Positions 53,178 to 63,275 are shown, counted from the first letter of the stretch. The stretch: 64,000 nucleotides of DNA from JAMXLO01 sp963799415 (GCA_963799415.1 CAWCXI010000005.1:203890-267889); one strand, 5' to 3'. Translations and numbers: made by a program. Notes: generated by a model from the letters alone, not told the origin.

Positions 53178-55463
53178 CTACTCCGCGGCGGCCAGCATCG
53201 GGGTGAAGCCGGCCGAATTGATTGCCTCCCGCAGCTTCGGCGGCGTAATCGGCAGGTCCGGCATCCGCAGCCCGCTGGCGCCCCGAATTGCATTGGCAAT
53301 CGCTGCCATCGGCGGAACGATTGGCACCTCCCCGACGCCACGGGCACCGAACGGATGGCGTGGGTTCGGCACCTCGATGAGAACCGCCTCAATCATCGGC
53401 AGGTCCGAAGCAACCGGGCAGCGATAATCGAGGAAACCCGGATTATCCATCCGGCCCTGCTTGTCGTAGATGTATTCCTCGCTCAGTGCCCAACCGATAC
53501 CCTGGGCTGCGCCGCCCTGGATTTGACCCTCGACATAGCTCGGGTGGATTGCCTTGCCGACATCCTGGAACGCCGTGTAGCGCTCGATCTTGACGTGGCC
53601 GGTTTCCATGTCGACGCTCACATCGCAAAGATGCGCGCCAAAGCCAGGTCCAGCACCCTGCGCATTCAACGATACCTCTGCGTTGATCGGACCACCCGTA
53701 CGTGCCGCCTTCAGTGCGATCGCACCCAGTTCCAGCGGATCGAATTCACCTGCGTTGGACCCCGCGGGAAACGCCTTGCCGTCGCGCCATTCGACCGCCT
53801 CGACCGGGATTTCCCAGATCATCGCGGCGCGTTCCTTAAGCGTCTCGATTACCTTTTCTGCGGCCTGCGTGGCGGCCATGCCGGTAGCAAATGTCACTCG
53901 CGAGCCACCGGTCACGTGAGTGAAGCCGATCGATGTCGTGTCGGCCACCACTGTGCGCACGCGCCATGCCGGGATGCCCAACACCTCGGCCACCATCATG
54001 CCAATGGAGGCGCGTGAACCACCGATATCCGGACTGCCGGTCGCGGCCGTCACCGAACCATCTTCGTTGATGTGAACCTGTGCCGTGGATTCGCCGCCGA
54101 CGTTGAACCAGAAGCCACAGGCAAAGCCGCGGCCATGACCCGTCTTCAACGGCGACTTCCAGTGCGGATGGTTCTTGACCGTTTGCAGGACGGTTTCAAA
54201 GCCGATGTTCTGATGGCTCGGCCCGTAATGCGTCTTTGACCCATTCCGTGCCGCGTTCTTCTGCCGCAATGTCAGCGGATCTATATGTAGTTTGCGCGCG
54301 AGATCATCGAGCAGGCTTTCCACGGCGAACGACGTGATCGGCGCTCCGGGCGCGCGATACGCCGCTGTCTTGGGTCGATTGCTGACCACGTCGTATCCGA
54401 CCACATCGACATTTGGCAGATCTTACAGCGCGAATCCGCACATGCAGCCGGGTTGAACCGGTGAACCTGGGAATGCTCCAGCCTGGAACTTCAGCACCTG
54501 CTGCGCCGCGACAATCGAGCCATCCCTATTGGCACCGATCTTCACCTCGACGGTCGCGCCCGAGGTCGGGCCGGAGCCACGGAACACTTCCTCGCGCGTC
54601 ATCTGAATCTCGACGGGCCGCCCTGACTTCTTCGACAGCATAACAGCCACGGGTTCCAGATAGATCAGGGTCTTGCCACCGAAGCCGCCACCGATTTCGG
54701 CGGGATTGACCTTGATGTTGGCAATGTCGATGCCGAGCAGCTTGGACGTGTAGGCACGGATCATGAAGTGACCCTGGCTGGACGCGTGTATGGACACCTG
54801 TCCATCGGGGGCATAGGTCGCCAGGCAGGCGTGCGGCTCGATGTAGCCCTGGTGCACCGGCTGCGTGGTGTAGCGCCCCTCCACGATCACATCGGCCTCG
54901 GCAAAGCCGGTATCCACATCGCCTTTCTTGAAGGCAACGACCTTGGCGATGTTCGATGGCTTCGGGTCGACACCCGCGGTGAACAGATCTTCGTGCAGGA
55001 CCGGCGCGTCCGGCGCCATGTCCTCCTCAACGTCGATGACGAACGGGAGGACCTCGTACTCAACGTCGATCAGATCCGACGCCTGACTGGCGATCATCGA
55101 CGTCGTGGCAGCGACTGCGGCCACTGCATGGCCCTCATACAGCGCCTTGTCGCGCGCCATGATGTTGCGCGACAGGTCACGGAAATTCATCGGACCTTCG
55201 CCGACGAACGCTTCCTCGGATGGGATGTTGGGGAGGTCCGCGGCTGTCAGGACCGCCATGACGCCCGGCAAAGCCGCGGCCTTGCTGGTATCGATCGATA
55301 CGATCCGAGCATGCGCGTGCGGGCTGCGCTTGATCTTGCCCCACAGCATCCCGGCCGCGCGGGTGTCGGCGGCGAACAGCGCCCGCCCAGTGACCTTGTC
55401 GACGCCGTCGGGGCGGATCGGTCGGGTGCCAACGACCTTGAGATGGGATTCGAGATAGTTCAT
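53178..55463 (-). pseudogene. xanthine dehydrogenase/CoxL-family molybdenum large subunit 2, in-frame stop
   Basis: The ATG at 55463 opens a frame with 'DGVDKVTGRALFAADTRAAG', 'HQGYIEPHACLATYAPDG', 'EIGGGFGGKTLIYLEPVAVM' and 'MTREEVFRGSGPTSGATVEV'. It then meets a TAA at 54423-54425 after 'CMCGFAL'. The same frame continues at once with 'DLPNVDVVGYDVVSNRPK', 'AAYRAPGAP', 'GGSRASIGMMVAEVLG' and 'GARGVGEVPIVPPMAAIANA', whose Glu is the catalytic base. So one Tyr-type codon became an ochre stop; nothing else is lost. No FAD or FeS partner subunits are nearby. Confidence 0.88.
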
Positions 55464-55745
55464 CGGGTGGCTTCCCCTGGTGTGTGACAGCGCCGGTTTC
55501 GGTGGCCGGCGGGTGCAACTGACGGTTCGTGACATACGACCGGGAATGACGAGGCTCGCACAAGAGGCAATATGGCGCGAGGTCGGATGCACGCCCCCGA
55601 CGCCAGCGGGCGATTATCAGACGATCCGCTTTGCTCCAGGAGAGCAGCGTCTATGACGCCGTTGGTGAGGGCTTCGATCAGGATGCTCTATCGGGTGTTC
55701 AGCGCGCACTTGCCGCAGCGGCCAACTGCACGGCAACTCCCTTGG

Positions 55746-56189
55746 TCAGGTTTCAGGTGGCTGGCTGGATGCGTCGATCGTGCCGCCGAACTCCGACAGT
55801 ATATGGTTCCTCGGATCAACCAGCTTGCCACCACGGAAAAGCTGAAAATGCAGGAACCCGCCATTCCTGATATCGTAGAGTTCGCCGCCCTCTTCGACAA
55901 AGCTCCCCGGCGTTCGGAGAACAGACGATTCACCTGTGGGCAAATGCGGCGTCAGGTCCACGATGTTGTAGCTGCTCTCGAAACCACCGTCATGCCGGAT
56001 GATGACCTCGTATTGCCGAGCGATGCGCTTCGTCGGGATGTTCCGGACCTTGAGTATCCATCCCTTTCCGATCGATCTCACCATACTCCTATCGGCAAAG
56101 GTGATCTTGATGTTGCAGCCACCGCCCGGAAGCGATGTCACCTGCATCGCCCCAGCGGATGGCCATACGAAAGAGATGTCGTCACGCAC
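55746..56189 (-). CDS. degenerate M23-like (LytM) domain protein
   Basis: The 147-residue protein has the strand order of the M23 peptidase beta-sheet: 'YEVIIRHDGGFESSYNIV', then 'GSFVEEGGELYDIRNGGFLH' and 'FQLFRGGKLVDPRNHI', which matches the 'HLHFEVRRNGKPVDP' end of M23 domains. The active-site pattern H-x-H is only partly present (one His) and the other zinc ligands are not obvious, so catalysis is doubtful. The start is GTG 56189. It flanks the mobile element boundary. Confidence 0.5.
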   Translation of the reverse strand: MRDDISFVWPSAGAMQVTSLPGGGCNIKITFADRSMVRSIGKGWILKVRNIPTKRIARQYEVIIRHDGGFESSYNIVDLTPHLPTGESSVLRTPGSFVEEGGELYDIRNGGFLHFQLFRGGKLVDPRNHILSEFGGTIDASSQPPET

Positions 56190-56357
56190 CGGTCACTCCC
56201 AATGCACTGCTCGCGGGCTTCGCCGGCAGACTAACGCGGCGAACGAAGGCGCGCTACAGCGCCCCGGACTCGATCCAGGTGTCCCCACCCGGAAGGTACG
56301 GCAGCGCGCAAGATCCGATGCAGATACGGTACGGCAATGACATCCGTCTTTTCGGTC

Positions 56358-56403
56358 GGTGACCCCGGAGGGACTTCGAACCCTCGACCCCAATATTAAA
56401 AGT
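56358..56403 (-). other. tRNA 3'-end fragment, probable attachment site (tRNA-Lys(UUU)-like)
   Basis: Read on the minus strand the sequence has an ACTTTTAAT anticodon-loop-like stretch (56403-56395), then a variable region. A T-arm follows (GAGGG-TTCGAAGT-CCCTC, one base over the normal 7-base loop), then CGGGGTC acceptor strand, A and CC, to 56358. There is no matching GACCCCG 5' acceptor or D-arm further along, so this is only the 3' part of a tRNA. This is what remains at one end of an element that integrated into a tRNA gene. The tRNA identity is a best guess. Confidence 0.55.
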
Positions 56404-56595
56404 TGTGTCTTCGTAGCAACCAATCCACTGATATCGCAACGAAATCAGCTTTGAGGGCGGGCGTGGTGGCTATAATGCCCTATAATATTAAACTTTCCCC
56501 CCGACATACCATCTCATAGGGTCTCAGGCATTTCGCGCCAGTGCCGTTGCCAGCGCGTTGCCAACCTAGTCTAGTCGCCGCGGGAGAACACGTCG

Positions 56596-57838
56596 TTGGA
56601 TACATCGGTGCATCCGGGAGTAGGTTTGCTGTCTCCCGCTCGACTTCGAAACCTGACTTACCCACCGCGTGGTGAGCCTCCGCTGGAATTGCGCGATGGC
56701 GGTAGAAGCGGTGTTCCTGGTCTTCGCCTCCGCGTCAGCGCGACGATCGCGACGTGGAACCTGGCCATCCGCGACAGCAAGGGGCGGCCTCGCCGGTTCT
56801 CGCTCGGTTATATTCCGGGTAAGGGGTTGCAGCAGGCACGGCAAGAGGCGCGCGCGCTGCGTGAAGGGGTGCGCACGGGTAGAGACCCGATCGCCGAACG
56901 ACGCGCCCTCCACGCCAGGGCGAAGGCCGAGAGCGTGGCGACGCTCAAAGCTCTTCTCGACCTTTACGGCCAGAAAGTGGGGCGTCAACGGCGTTCGTGG
57001 AAGGGCGCAATGCGTCCTGCAATCGAATACGTATTCAAGGCCGCGCTGTCCCGCCCCGTTGCCGAACTCACGCGCACCGAGTTGCAGCTGATCGCGACGG
57101 CGCATCCGAAACCGGGTGGTGCCGCGACAGCTGTCCGTTGCCTTCGGCCGGTCCTGCGCTGGGGAGAGGAGAACGGTTATGTGAGCGCAGAGCTAATCCG
57201 GATCAGGCCCCCCGCCAAGGTGCAGCGCCGAAAGAGAGTGCTGTCGCATGATGAACTGGAACGGCTGACACCTACACTCCGCCGAAGCACAAGGCCGCAT
57301 GCTCAGCTGATGCTATTCCTACTCTACACGCTGGCGCGTCGCGACGAAGCGGCATCCGCTCGCTGGGGCGATGTCGATTTGCAGAAGTGCATCTGGACCA
57401 TCCCGGTCACGAAGAACGGGGAGGTCCATGTGGTACCGTTGAGTTGCAAGCTGTCGAGCTGTTGGTGCAATCAAAGTGGACAGTGCAGGGCCCGATAATC
57501 TTGTCTTTCGCGCGCAACCTCGTGGTGGCAACCCGGGCGGCAAGCTGAGCAACTGGGACCGCGAGACGCGAGTCTTCCAGGAGGCCAGCGAAACCAGCGG
57601 CTGGCACCGGCACGACTTGCGGCGGACGGGCGCAACCATGTTGGGTGATATGGGCGTATTACCGGATATCATTGAAGCTGCGCTGAACCACGTCAGCATC
57701 CGCTCGCCATTGGCCGCCACCTACAATCGCAGCCGGTATCGGCCGCAGGTTGCGGCCGCACTGCAACAACTTGGCAACTATTATGATGGAATAATCACTG
57801 GCGGAGCAACAATCGTAAATTTCGGCAGGAAGGCATGA
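56596..57838 (+). pseudogene. int: tyrosine-recombinase integrase, two frameshifts
   Basis: The frame gives an N-terminal arm-binding region ('PGLRLRVSATIATWNLAIRD') and a core-binding domain. The catalytic domain begins 'LMLFLLYTLARRDEAASARW' (first Arg) and 'IPVTKNGEVHVVPLS' (Lys). It then slips twice, near 57443 and 57501, both one-base deletions. The last frame has 'SGWHRHDLRRTGATMLG' (His-x-x-Arg), 'AALNHVSI' (His) and Tyr in 'TYNRSRYRPQVAAAL', so the whole active site was present. The start (TTG 56596 or GTG 56608) is uncertain. It lies about 190 bases from the tRNA att fragment. Confidence 0.8.
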
Positions 57839-58158
57839 ACAGACGCTACCCGCTCGGCGCTGAGCTCACCGAGCTGATGACCAAGGCCCAGGAGGAGCAA
57901 CTTCACGAGAGGCTGGCCGCCGAGTTCCCAGACGTGGCTCCCGATGATTGGAAGACCATCGCCGGTTTCACTGACAGGTTTCTCGACGAGCAGAGGCGTC
58001 CGGCCCAGAGCGAGGGCGGTAAAAGGACGGCTGCGAAGAGCAAAGCCATCGTGAACAAACGCCGACAGATAGTGCACTATTTTTCAGCCGACTTCCAGCC
58101 GCCCTTCGAGGAAATCCCTACGGGAAAGAGACACTTCGCACGCTGCAGGACCGCGTGA
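57835..58158 (+). CDS. 107-residue hypothetical protein
   Basis: The ATG overlaps the integrase stop (4 bases), so it is probably cotranscribed with the integrase. The product starts MNRRYPLGAELTELMTKAQE, is helical and charged up to about residue 65 and basic in the middle ('GGKRTAAKSKAIVNKRR'). It has no recognised family or motif. Confidence 0.5.
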   Translation: MNRRYPLGAELTELMTKAQEEQLHERLAAEFPDVAPDDWKTIAGFTDRFLDEQRRPAQSEGGKRTAAKSKAIVNKRRQIVHYFSADFQPPFEEIPTGKRHFARCRTA

Positions 58159-58417
58159 CTACCTGCACTGGCGCTGAGCGCAGCCTAATTACATTGAAGC
58201 GCGATCTTCGTGCCCTTGGCATCCTTCCGGATCAGAAGGGGCAGAGGTGAGATCACGCGCTTAGCACTTGAGCAACCAAGGCGGTGCGGGGAGATCGCCA
58301 TAAATGCTTGTTTTACCTCATGATATAAGGTCAGGCCCGCGACGTTCATACTTGACGTTGTAGACAAAGCTCAGACCGTCTCTATTGATACAGCTCACTT
58401 GTTTCTGGAGTGAGCAA

Positions 58418-58759
58418 ATGTCTGACCTGACCAAACCCCTCGATACTGCGGTGCGCGACGCCGTCCGCACCGAATTGGTGACTTTGCTCGGCGCTCGTGC
58501 GAACGGCGCCGATGTTCTTGCACTGATGGCGGAAGATGCACTTATCGGCATCCAGTCGGTGAGCACCCTAACCGATCTGTCCCGGCCCCAAGTATGGCGG
58601 GCCGTCGCAGCCGGCACTTTCCCCAGGCCCTTGGCACCGTCGGAAGGTCGCCGGGCGTGGCTGCTGAGCGAAATCAAGCTGTGGATCGCGGACCGCAAGG
58701 CGGAACGCGATACCGGCAGAGTTTGCCAGCGTAGCCCACAGCTAACCGCAGTTGCATGA
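58418..58759 (+). CDS. AlpA-family HTH regulator / excisionase-like
   Basis: The ATG at 58418 follows GGAG by 7 bases. The 113-residue protein has a helical N-terminal ~45 residues, then an AlpA-type helix-turn-helix: 'SVSTLTDLSRPQVWRAVAAG' and 'FPRPLAPSEGRRAWLLSEIK'. Proteins of this kind regulate or direct excision of integrated phage-like elements. It is the best-preserved gene of the element. The 258 bases before it hold no clear gene. Confidence 0.75.
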   Translation: MSDLTKPLDTAVRDAVRTELVTLLGARANGADVLALMAEDALIGIQSVSTLTDLSRPQVWRAVAAGTFPRPLAPSEGRRAWLLSEIKLWIADRKAERDTGRVCQRSPQLTAVA

Positions 58760-58997
58760 AAGTGCGACGCCGCCCGGTGCAACTAGGCGGCATAGCTTTG
58801 TCATCCCACCGCCGTTCCGTCCACCGACACCTGAAGGTAACGCACGATACAAGATCCGTCCCCGTCACTCGCTGCGCAAACCCACGAACAGCCCCGTCTT
58901 CGCGCCGGCTGTCCGATCACCAAGCAGGACCTCAAAGAGGTCCGGCTGAAACGACAGGTGATGGTGCGTCTTGGCTACCGCGCCATAAAACCGACTC

Positions 58998-59473
58998 ATG
59001 CGCGCCACGCCGCTATCCGCCAACACCGGACTACTGTTGGGCGGCGACACCGCTCTGGTCGCGCTTAACCTGGATCCGCCAAAGGATGACAGTGACGCCG
59101 ACTAGCAGTCGTTCATGACCGGTGTGCAGTGCCTGCCTCGCCTGGAGTCTCTCTGGTTGCAATCGGGCGCACTGATCCGGGTGCGCGAGCCCGGCAGCGT
59201 TGTGCTGTTGCTGCGCGCCGACAGAGCAATGGGCAAGATCAAGGTGGCCGGCGAACGGGGCGCTGTGGAGTTACTGGCAGAAGGTCAGGACGTCGTGGTG
59301 GATGGCTACCATCCACGCTCGCTTTGCGGTTCTCTGGTGCGCTGGAGATAGGTCGACCGTTCTCTTGGACTGTGCCGGTGGCCGACCTGCCAGTAATCCC
59401 TGCAGCAGAACTAGAGGCGCTGATGCAGCGGATTGCTGCGTCGGGTAAGCTTGGCACACTCCTATCGCAATGA
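58998..59473 (+). pseudogene. primase-polymerase (Prim-Pol) domain remnant, amber stop plus frameshift
   Basis: The frame from 58998 reads 'TPLSANTGLLLGGDTALVAL' and 'NLDPPKDDSDAD', then TAG at 59103-59105, then in the same frame 'QSFMTGV', 'SVVLLLRADRAMGKIKVAGE' and 'GAVELLAEGQDVVVDGYHP'. After 'LVRW' a one-base deletion (TGGAG for TGGGAG, 59345) shifts to 'EIGRPFSWTVPVADLPVIPA'. This order matches the N-terminal domain of bifunctional DNA primase/polymerases from phages and plasmids. N-terminal portion and catalytic motifs are missing. Confidence 0.6.
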
Positions 59474-59585
59474 CGCCGCCGTTGCGTACGAAGAATATAC
59501 GGGCATTCCTCGCCGCACGTCGTGTAGGCGCACTGCCGGAAGCAGCCTGAGAGCGCAACGTCACCGGAATTGGAAGCGATGCCGG

Positions 59586-59632
59586 TGGCGCTGGCGCTGG
59601 CGCTGGATGTTTAACCCGGCGCCAGCCAGCGC
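59586..59632. terminator. CTGGCG-rich hairpin between the two primase remnants
   Basis: TGGCGCTGGCGCTGGCGCTGG (59593-59613 region, itself a hexamer triplet) faces CCGGCGCCAGCCAGCGCCA. Both form a stem across GATGTTTAA. It lies in the 350-base gap 59474-59823, which otherwise holds only a possible 26-codon ORF at 59470-59550. A terminator or repeat structure are both possible. Confidence 0.35.
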
Positions 59633-59823
59633 CAAACCAGAGTCAGTAAGATGATAGATACTCCACCGATGCCACTCGTACAAGCACCAACTGGTGCGTG
59701 TCTCCGGCCCAAGCCAGTAATCACTACCGTCGTGGGGGGCGGCTTGGCACCAACCGCTGAAGCCCGTCCGAAGTTCACTACGGTAGTACGAGGACGCGCC
59801 CCATCAAGGGCGTCGATTGGATC

Positions 59824-62284
59824 TTGCGTGAGTTCGGCCCGACGACATTGGTGGCCATACATCCGGACTCGGGTGCAATACGTGGGTTTTGGCTCGATGA
59901 GACGTGCGTGGACCGCGCAACGCGTTGGGCCGCTGAGCGAAACGGCGCCGGCTTCAACATCTACTTCACTGCAAACTTGCCCCGGCACGGTCTTCGGAAA
60001 AAGCCGACGAAGGCAGACATTGAGGTCATCCGCTGCGTCTTCGCCGACCTCGACGCAAACGACGGCCGCATGATGGACGACTGCCTCGAGACCTAACGCA
60101 GCTCTCTAAGCAGCCAAGCCTCGTCATAATGTCGGGCGGTGGATATCAGCCGATCTGGCTGCTCGATCAGCCGGATACGTGCGACAACCGAAGCTGTGCA
60201 GCGGGCCGAGAGTATTGCGAGGGCTACGGCCACACTGCTTGGCGGCGACAGCATCCAGAACGTCGACCGGCTCCTGCGGATGCCGTTCACCATCAATTAC
60301 CCGAACAAGAGAAAGCGGGACGACGGCCGTGCGCCGTGCCCTTCGGGCGTGCTGGTGAGGGCAGACCAATGACTCCGCGGTACTCGCTCGCTGAGCTCGA
60401 GGCTGAGTTTCCACCAGTCCAGCCGGCGACGGTTGCCTCGGCAGCCGGCGCACTCTCGAACGTATTTGAGCTTTTTGGTGAACGGCCAGCTATCTGGGGC
60501 ACCTACACCAACCTTCCTGACTTGAACGCAGCCGCCCAGTCAAACTTGCCGAACACGAACTGGTTCGACGAGATCGACAGCGCCCTTCAGCTGCAGCTGC
60601 TGTCTGAGATTGCTGCCAATTCGGGCATAGCTGCTCTTGCCGACGAGCCGCGGGATGTTTGGCGGAACCTGCTTTTCAGCTTTGCTGACGCTGAACACCG
60701 CGGTGCGACAGGTGCGCGCGAGGTTGCGCTCGCGTGGTGCAAGACGAGCGCGAGGTTTCAGAGCGAGGTCGACTTCAACCGCGATTGGAACTCATTCAAC
60801 ACGCGGCCGGGTGGCATCACTGTTGCCACGTTGCTCGACGCGGCTGCGAAGGTGGGCTACGACCTCGAGCCGTGGCGCCAGGTGGCTGACGGGGCAAGCA
60901 TTGCGGCTCCTGCCACTACGGTAGAGGCCAGCCCGAGTGCGCCGGCATCCGGCCCAGCGGCCGCCCAATCTCTCGCGATCAGCGCCCTACCGACGGTAAT
61001 GGCGCCTGATCATGCTTTAGATCTGCTCAACCAGATGTTCTTCTTCGCTCACGACTGGGGTGGCGAACCCCTCGTCGGCCATGTCAGGTCGGATGGTGTG
61101 CGACCGATCACAGAGCAGCACTTCCATGCGATGCTTGCCAACAGATACGTCAGGATTCCGTCAGCAGACCCGGATGCAAAGCCACGGAAGTTGGTTTTGG
61201 GTAAATGGTGGCTGGCGCACCCTCGGCGCTCTGAATTCGACTGGGTGATCTACGATCCTGAGGAAATCCGTAGCCCGGCGGGCGAGAGGGCATTCAGTCT
61301 TTGGGGGGGATTTGCGAGGACGCCGCGCCGAGGGGATTGGAAACTCATGGCGCGGCACATCCACTCGGTGGTCTGCAAGCGCGACCGAGAGATCTGGCGA
61401 TATCTGATCCGTTGGCTTGCACATGCAGTTCAACGCCCAGGCACGGCTCCAGGCACAGTTCCTGTACTGAAAAGCGACGCCGAGGGCACCGGCAAGTCGT
61501 CAGTGCTGGAGTGGATGGCTCGCATGTACGGCGAGCAGGCGCTGATGTTGAACACGCCGGAGGATTTCATCGGCGAATTCAATGATCATTTGGAAAACAA
61601 GAGCTTGATCGGCCTGAACGAACCTTCGTTTCCCGGTGACCATAGGGCCGCTTGGAAGCTGAAAAGTATGATCACCGAGCCAACTTAGCTGCTGAACGGT
61701 AAGTTCCGCAAGGCGCGCCGAATGCCGAACATCGCACACATCATGCTAACCACGAATGCCAGCTGGGCTGTGCCAGCGGGCAATCAGGCGCGTAGATTTC
61801 TAGTCTTGGACGTTGATGAAGGGCGGTCCGGCGACCGCGCCTACTTCAAGACGCTTGGGCCGAGGCAGACACAACCGGTATTGAGGCGATCTTCTATGCC
61901 TTGGGCCGGATCGACCTAAGCTCCTTCGATCCGAGGGATGTGCCCAAGACGTCTGCGCTGCGACAACAGCAACAGCGTAGCGCGACCACCACGACACAAT
62001 GGGCAATGGATGCTGTTGAATGTGGAGAGTTTGTGTCGACGGCATCCGGCAACAGCGCCGTCAGCTACGCGTTCGGGGCGAAGTACAGCTCGATTGTGCT
62101 GTACGGAGCGTACAAGAATTGGGCTGACGGCAGGAGGCAGCGGCCTGTGTCGCATGTGGAGTTTGGTCGATGGCTCAAGCGCTGCGAGTTCCCTCGCACG
62201 ATGGTACACGGAACGCCAACGTGCGACATTCCTGATGCGGCGACCTTCGGTGCCAAGGTGTGTCGCCAGGCCGGTATTCTCTGA
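59824..62284 (+). pseudogene. RepB-like / DUF5906-type primase-helicase, several frameshifts and an amber stop
   Basis: Joined frames give 'REFGPTTLVAIHPDSGAIRG' and 'GAGFNIYFTANLPRHGLRKK', then 'SGGGYQPIWLLDQP', then 'RLLRMPFTINYPNKRKRDDG', as in RepB-like primases. Next come 'GTVPVLKSDAEGTGKSSVLE' (Walker A), 'MLNTPEDFIGEFNDHLENKS', TAG at 61686-61688 where a Trp is expected ('EPT*LLNGKFRKARRMPNIA'), and 'IEAIFYALGRIDLSSFDPRD' to 62284. Slips are near 60094, 60178, 60366 and 61860, mostly one-base deletions. The protein would prime and unwind the element's DNA. The start is uncertain. Confidence 0.7.
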
Positions 62285-62285
62285 T

Positions 62286-62572
62286 GGTGAGGATGGGTGA
62301 GGATCGGGTGAAGGTGGACAGGCGGATGTTCACCCGCATTAGAGATATCAATCGATTGAATTACTTATATTGTTCCTATGGGGGTGAAGATGGTGAAGAT
62401 AAAATGGTAAAGTTGCAGCGCTTATGTGCTGGCATTTGCCTGCCATCGCGCCCACGGCCAGCGGCGCGAATAATAGAAAGTCGGGGATCATCCTCACCCC
62501 GCCCGTTTTTCAAAAAGATGCGGATCTTAACTACATGTTTGTGGGTGAAGATGGTTTCGCTAGATCTTCACC
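62286..62572. repeat. iteron array GGTGARGAT with an AT-rich stretch, candidate replication origin
   Basis: The nonamer GGTGA(A/G)GAT occurs directly at 62286, 62296, 62383, 62392 and 62544. It occurs inverted as ATCCTCACC at 62490 and ATCTTCACC at 62564. Near-copies lie at 62307 (GGTGAAGGT) and 62326 (inverted). Copies 62383 and 62392 abut perfectly. The stretch 62338-62376 between them is AT-rich in a GC-rich surrounding. Such iterons with a melting region, next to a primase-helicase, resemble satellite-phage and plasmid origins. It fills the gap 62285-62620, which has no convincing gene. Confidence 0.6.
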
Positions 62573-62620
62573 CTGCGAGAACGCCCCCACCCTCCCAAGC
62601 ACACGCTATACGCTTCAGTC

Positions 62621-63197
62621 ATGCGCCTATTGGAGCCCGATGGCATCCCGCCGGATCTCGCCGCCCGCGGCTGGCTCTACCACAACCCCAATCTCGCCGA
62701 GCGCGTTGGACCGGATGGAATAATGGATGCGTGGATCGATACCCGCACTAAGATTCGGCGCGGTCGTCAATGGTACGCTGTGTGGGGTGGTTACTGCAAT
62801 CGCCCGTTGCGCCGTTCCACTATAAATTATCTCGGTCCGGTGAACATGATGCACGCTGTGGAGTGCGACGAATCACGTGGCCCCCTGTCGAACGAGTGGG
62901 AGGGTCAGACAGGAGCGCCGCAGTTTTTCGACTGGACGCACGAAAGTTCGGCAGAAGCGTCACGTGTGGTACCGCCTTGCGGCGGATGGCCGGCTCATGG
63001 GTGTCCTGCAAGCTCCGGCCGAATCTGGGAATGCGCCGCTGCGCTACAAAGCGGCGGTCGGCGGCGTCCCCGTCACGCGTGAAGACGGGCAGTTGTGGTT
63101 CGATACTCCTGCCGAAGCGATATTTGCAACCATGGCGAAGGCTGGGCTTGGCGGCGACCGGTCTCACGACGAGCTACTAGATGCGTTGCTCCAGTGA
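62621..63197 (+). pseudogene. hypothetical element protein, frameshifted
   Basis: The frame from ATG 62621 begins MRLLEPDGIPPDLAARGWLY and has 'WAVWGGYCNR'-like ('WYAVWGGYCNRPLRRS') residues. It breaks at about 62945. The next frame continues 'RHVWYRLAADGRLMGVLQAP', 'YKAAVGGVPVTREDGQLWFD' and ends 'RSHDELLDALLQ' at 63197. The two parts together would be about 190 residues. The family is not recognised. It follows the iteron array. Confidence 0.5.
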
Positions 63198-63275
63198 CCA
63201 AGCTGTCCGCCGCGAGAGCTGCGACATTGGTGGCCCGCGAAGTGCTCGGCGACCGCAATCCACTACCATAGTGGC

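Noticed and set aside
56340..56450. Complete tRNA gene
   Set aside because: The T-arm and 3' acceptor are present, but no matching 5' acceptor or D-arm could be found, and the T-loop is one base too long.
62260..62751. A 163-codon frame across the iteron region
   Set aside because: It reads through tandem repeats and AT-rich sequence, has low-complexity composition and no family match, so a non-coding origin is more likely.
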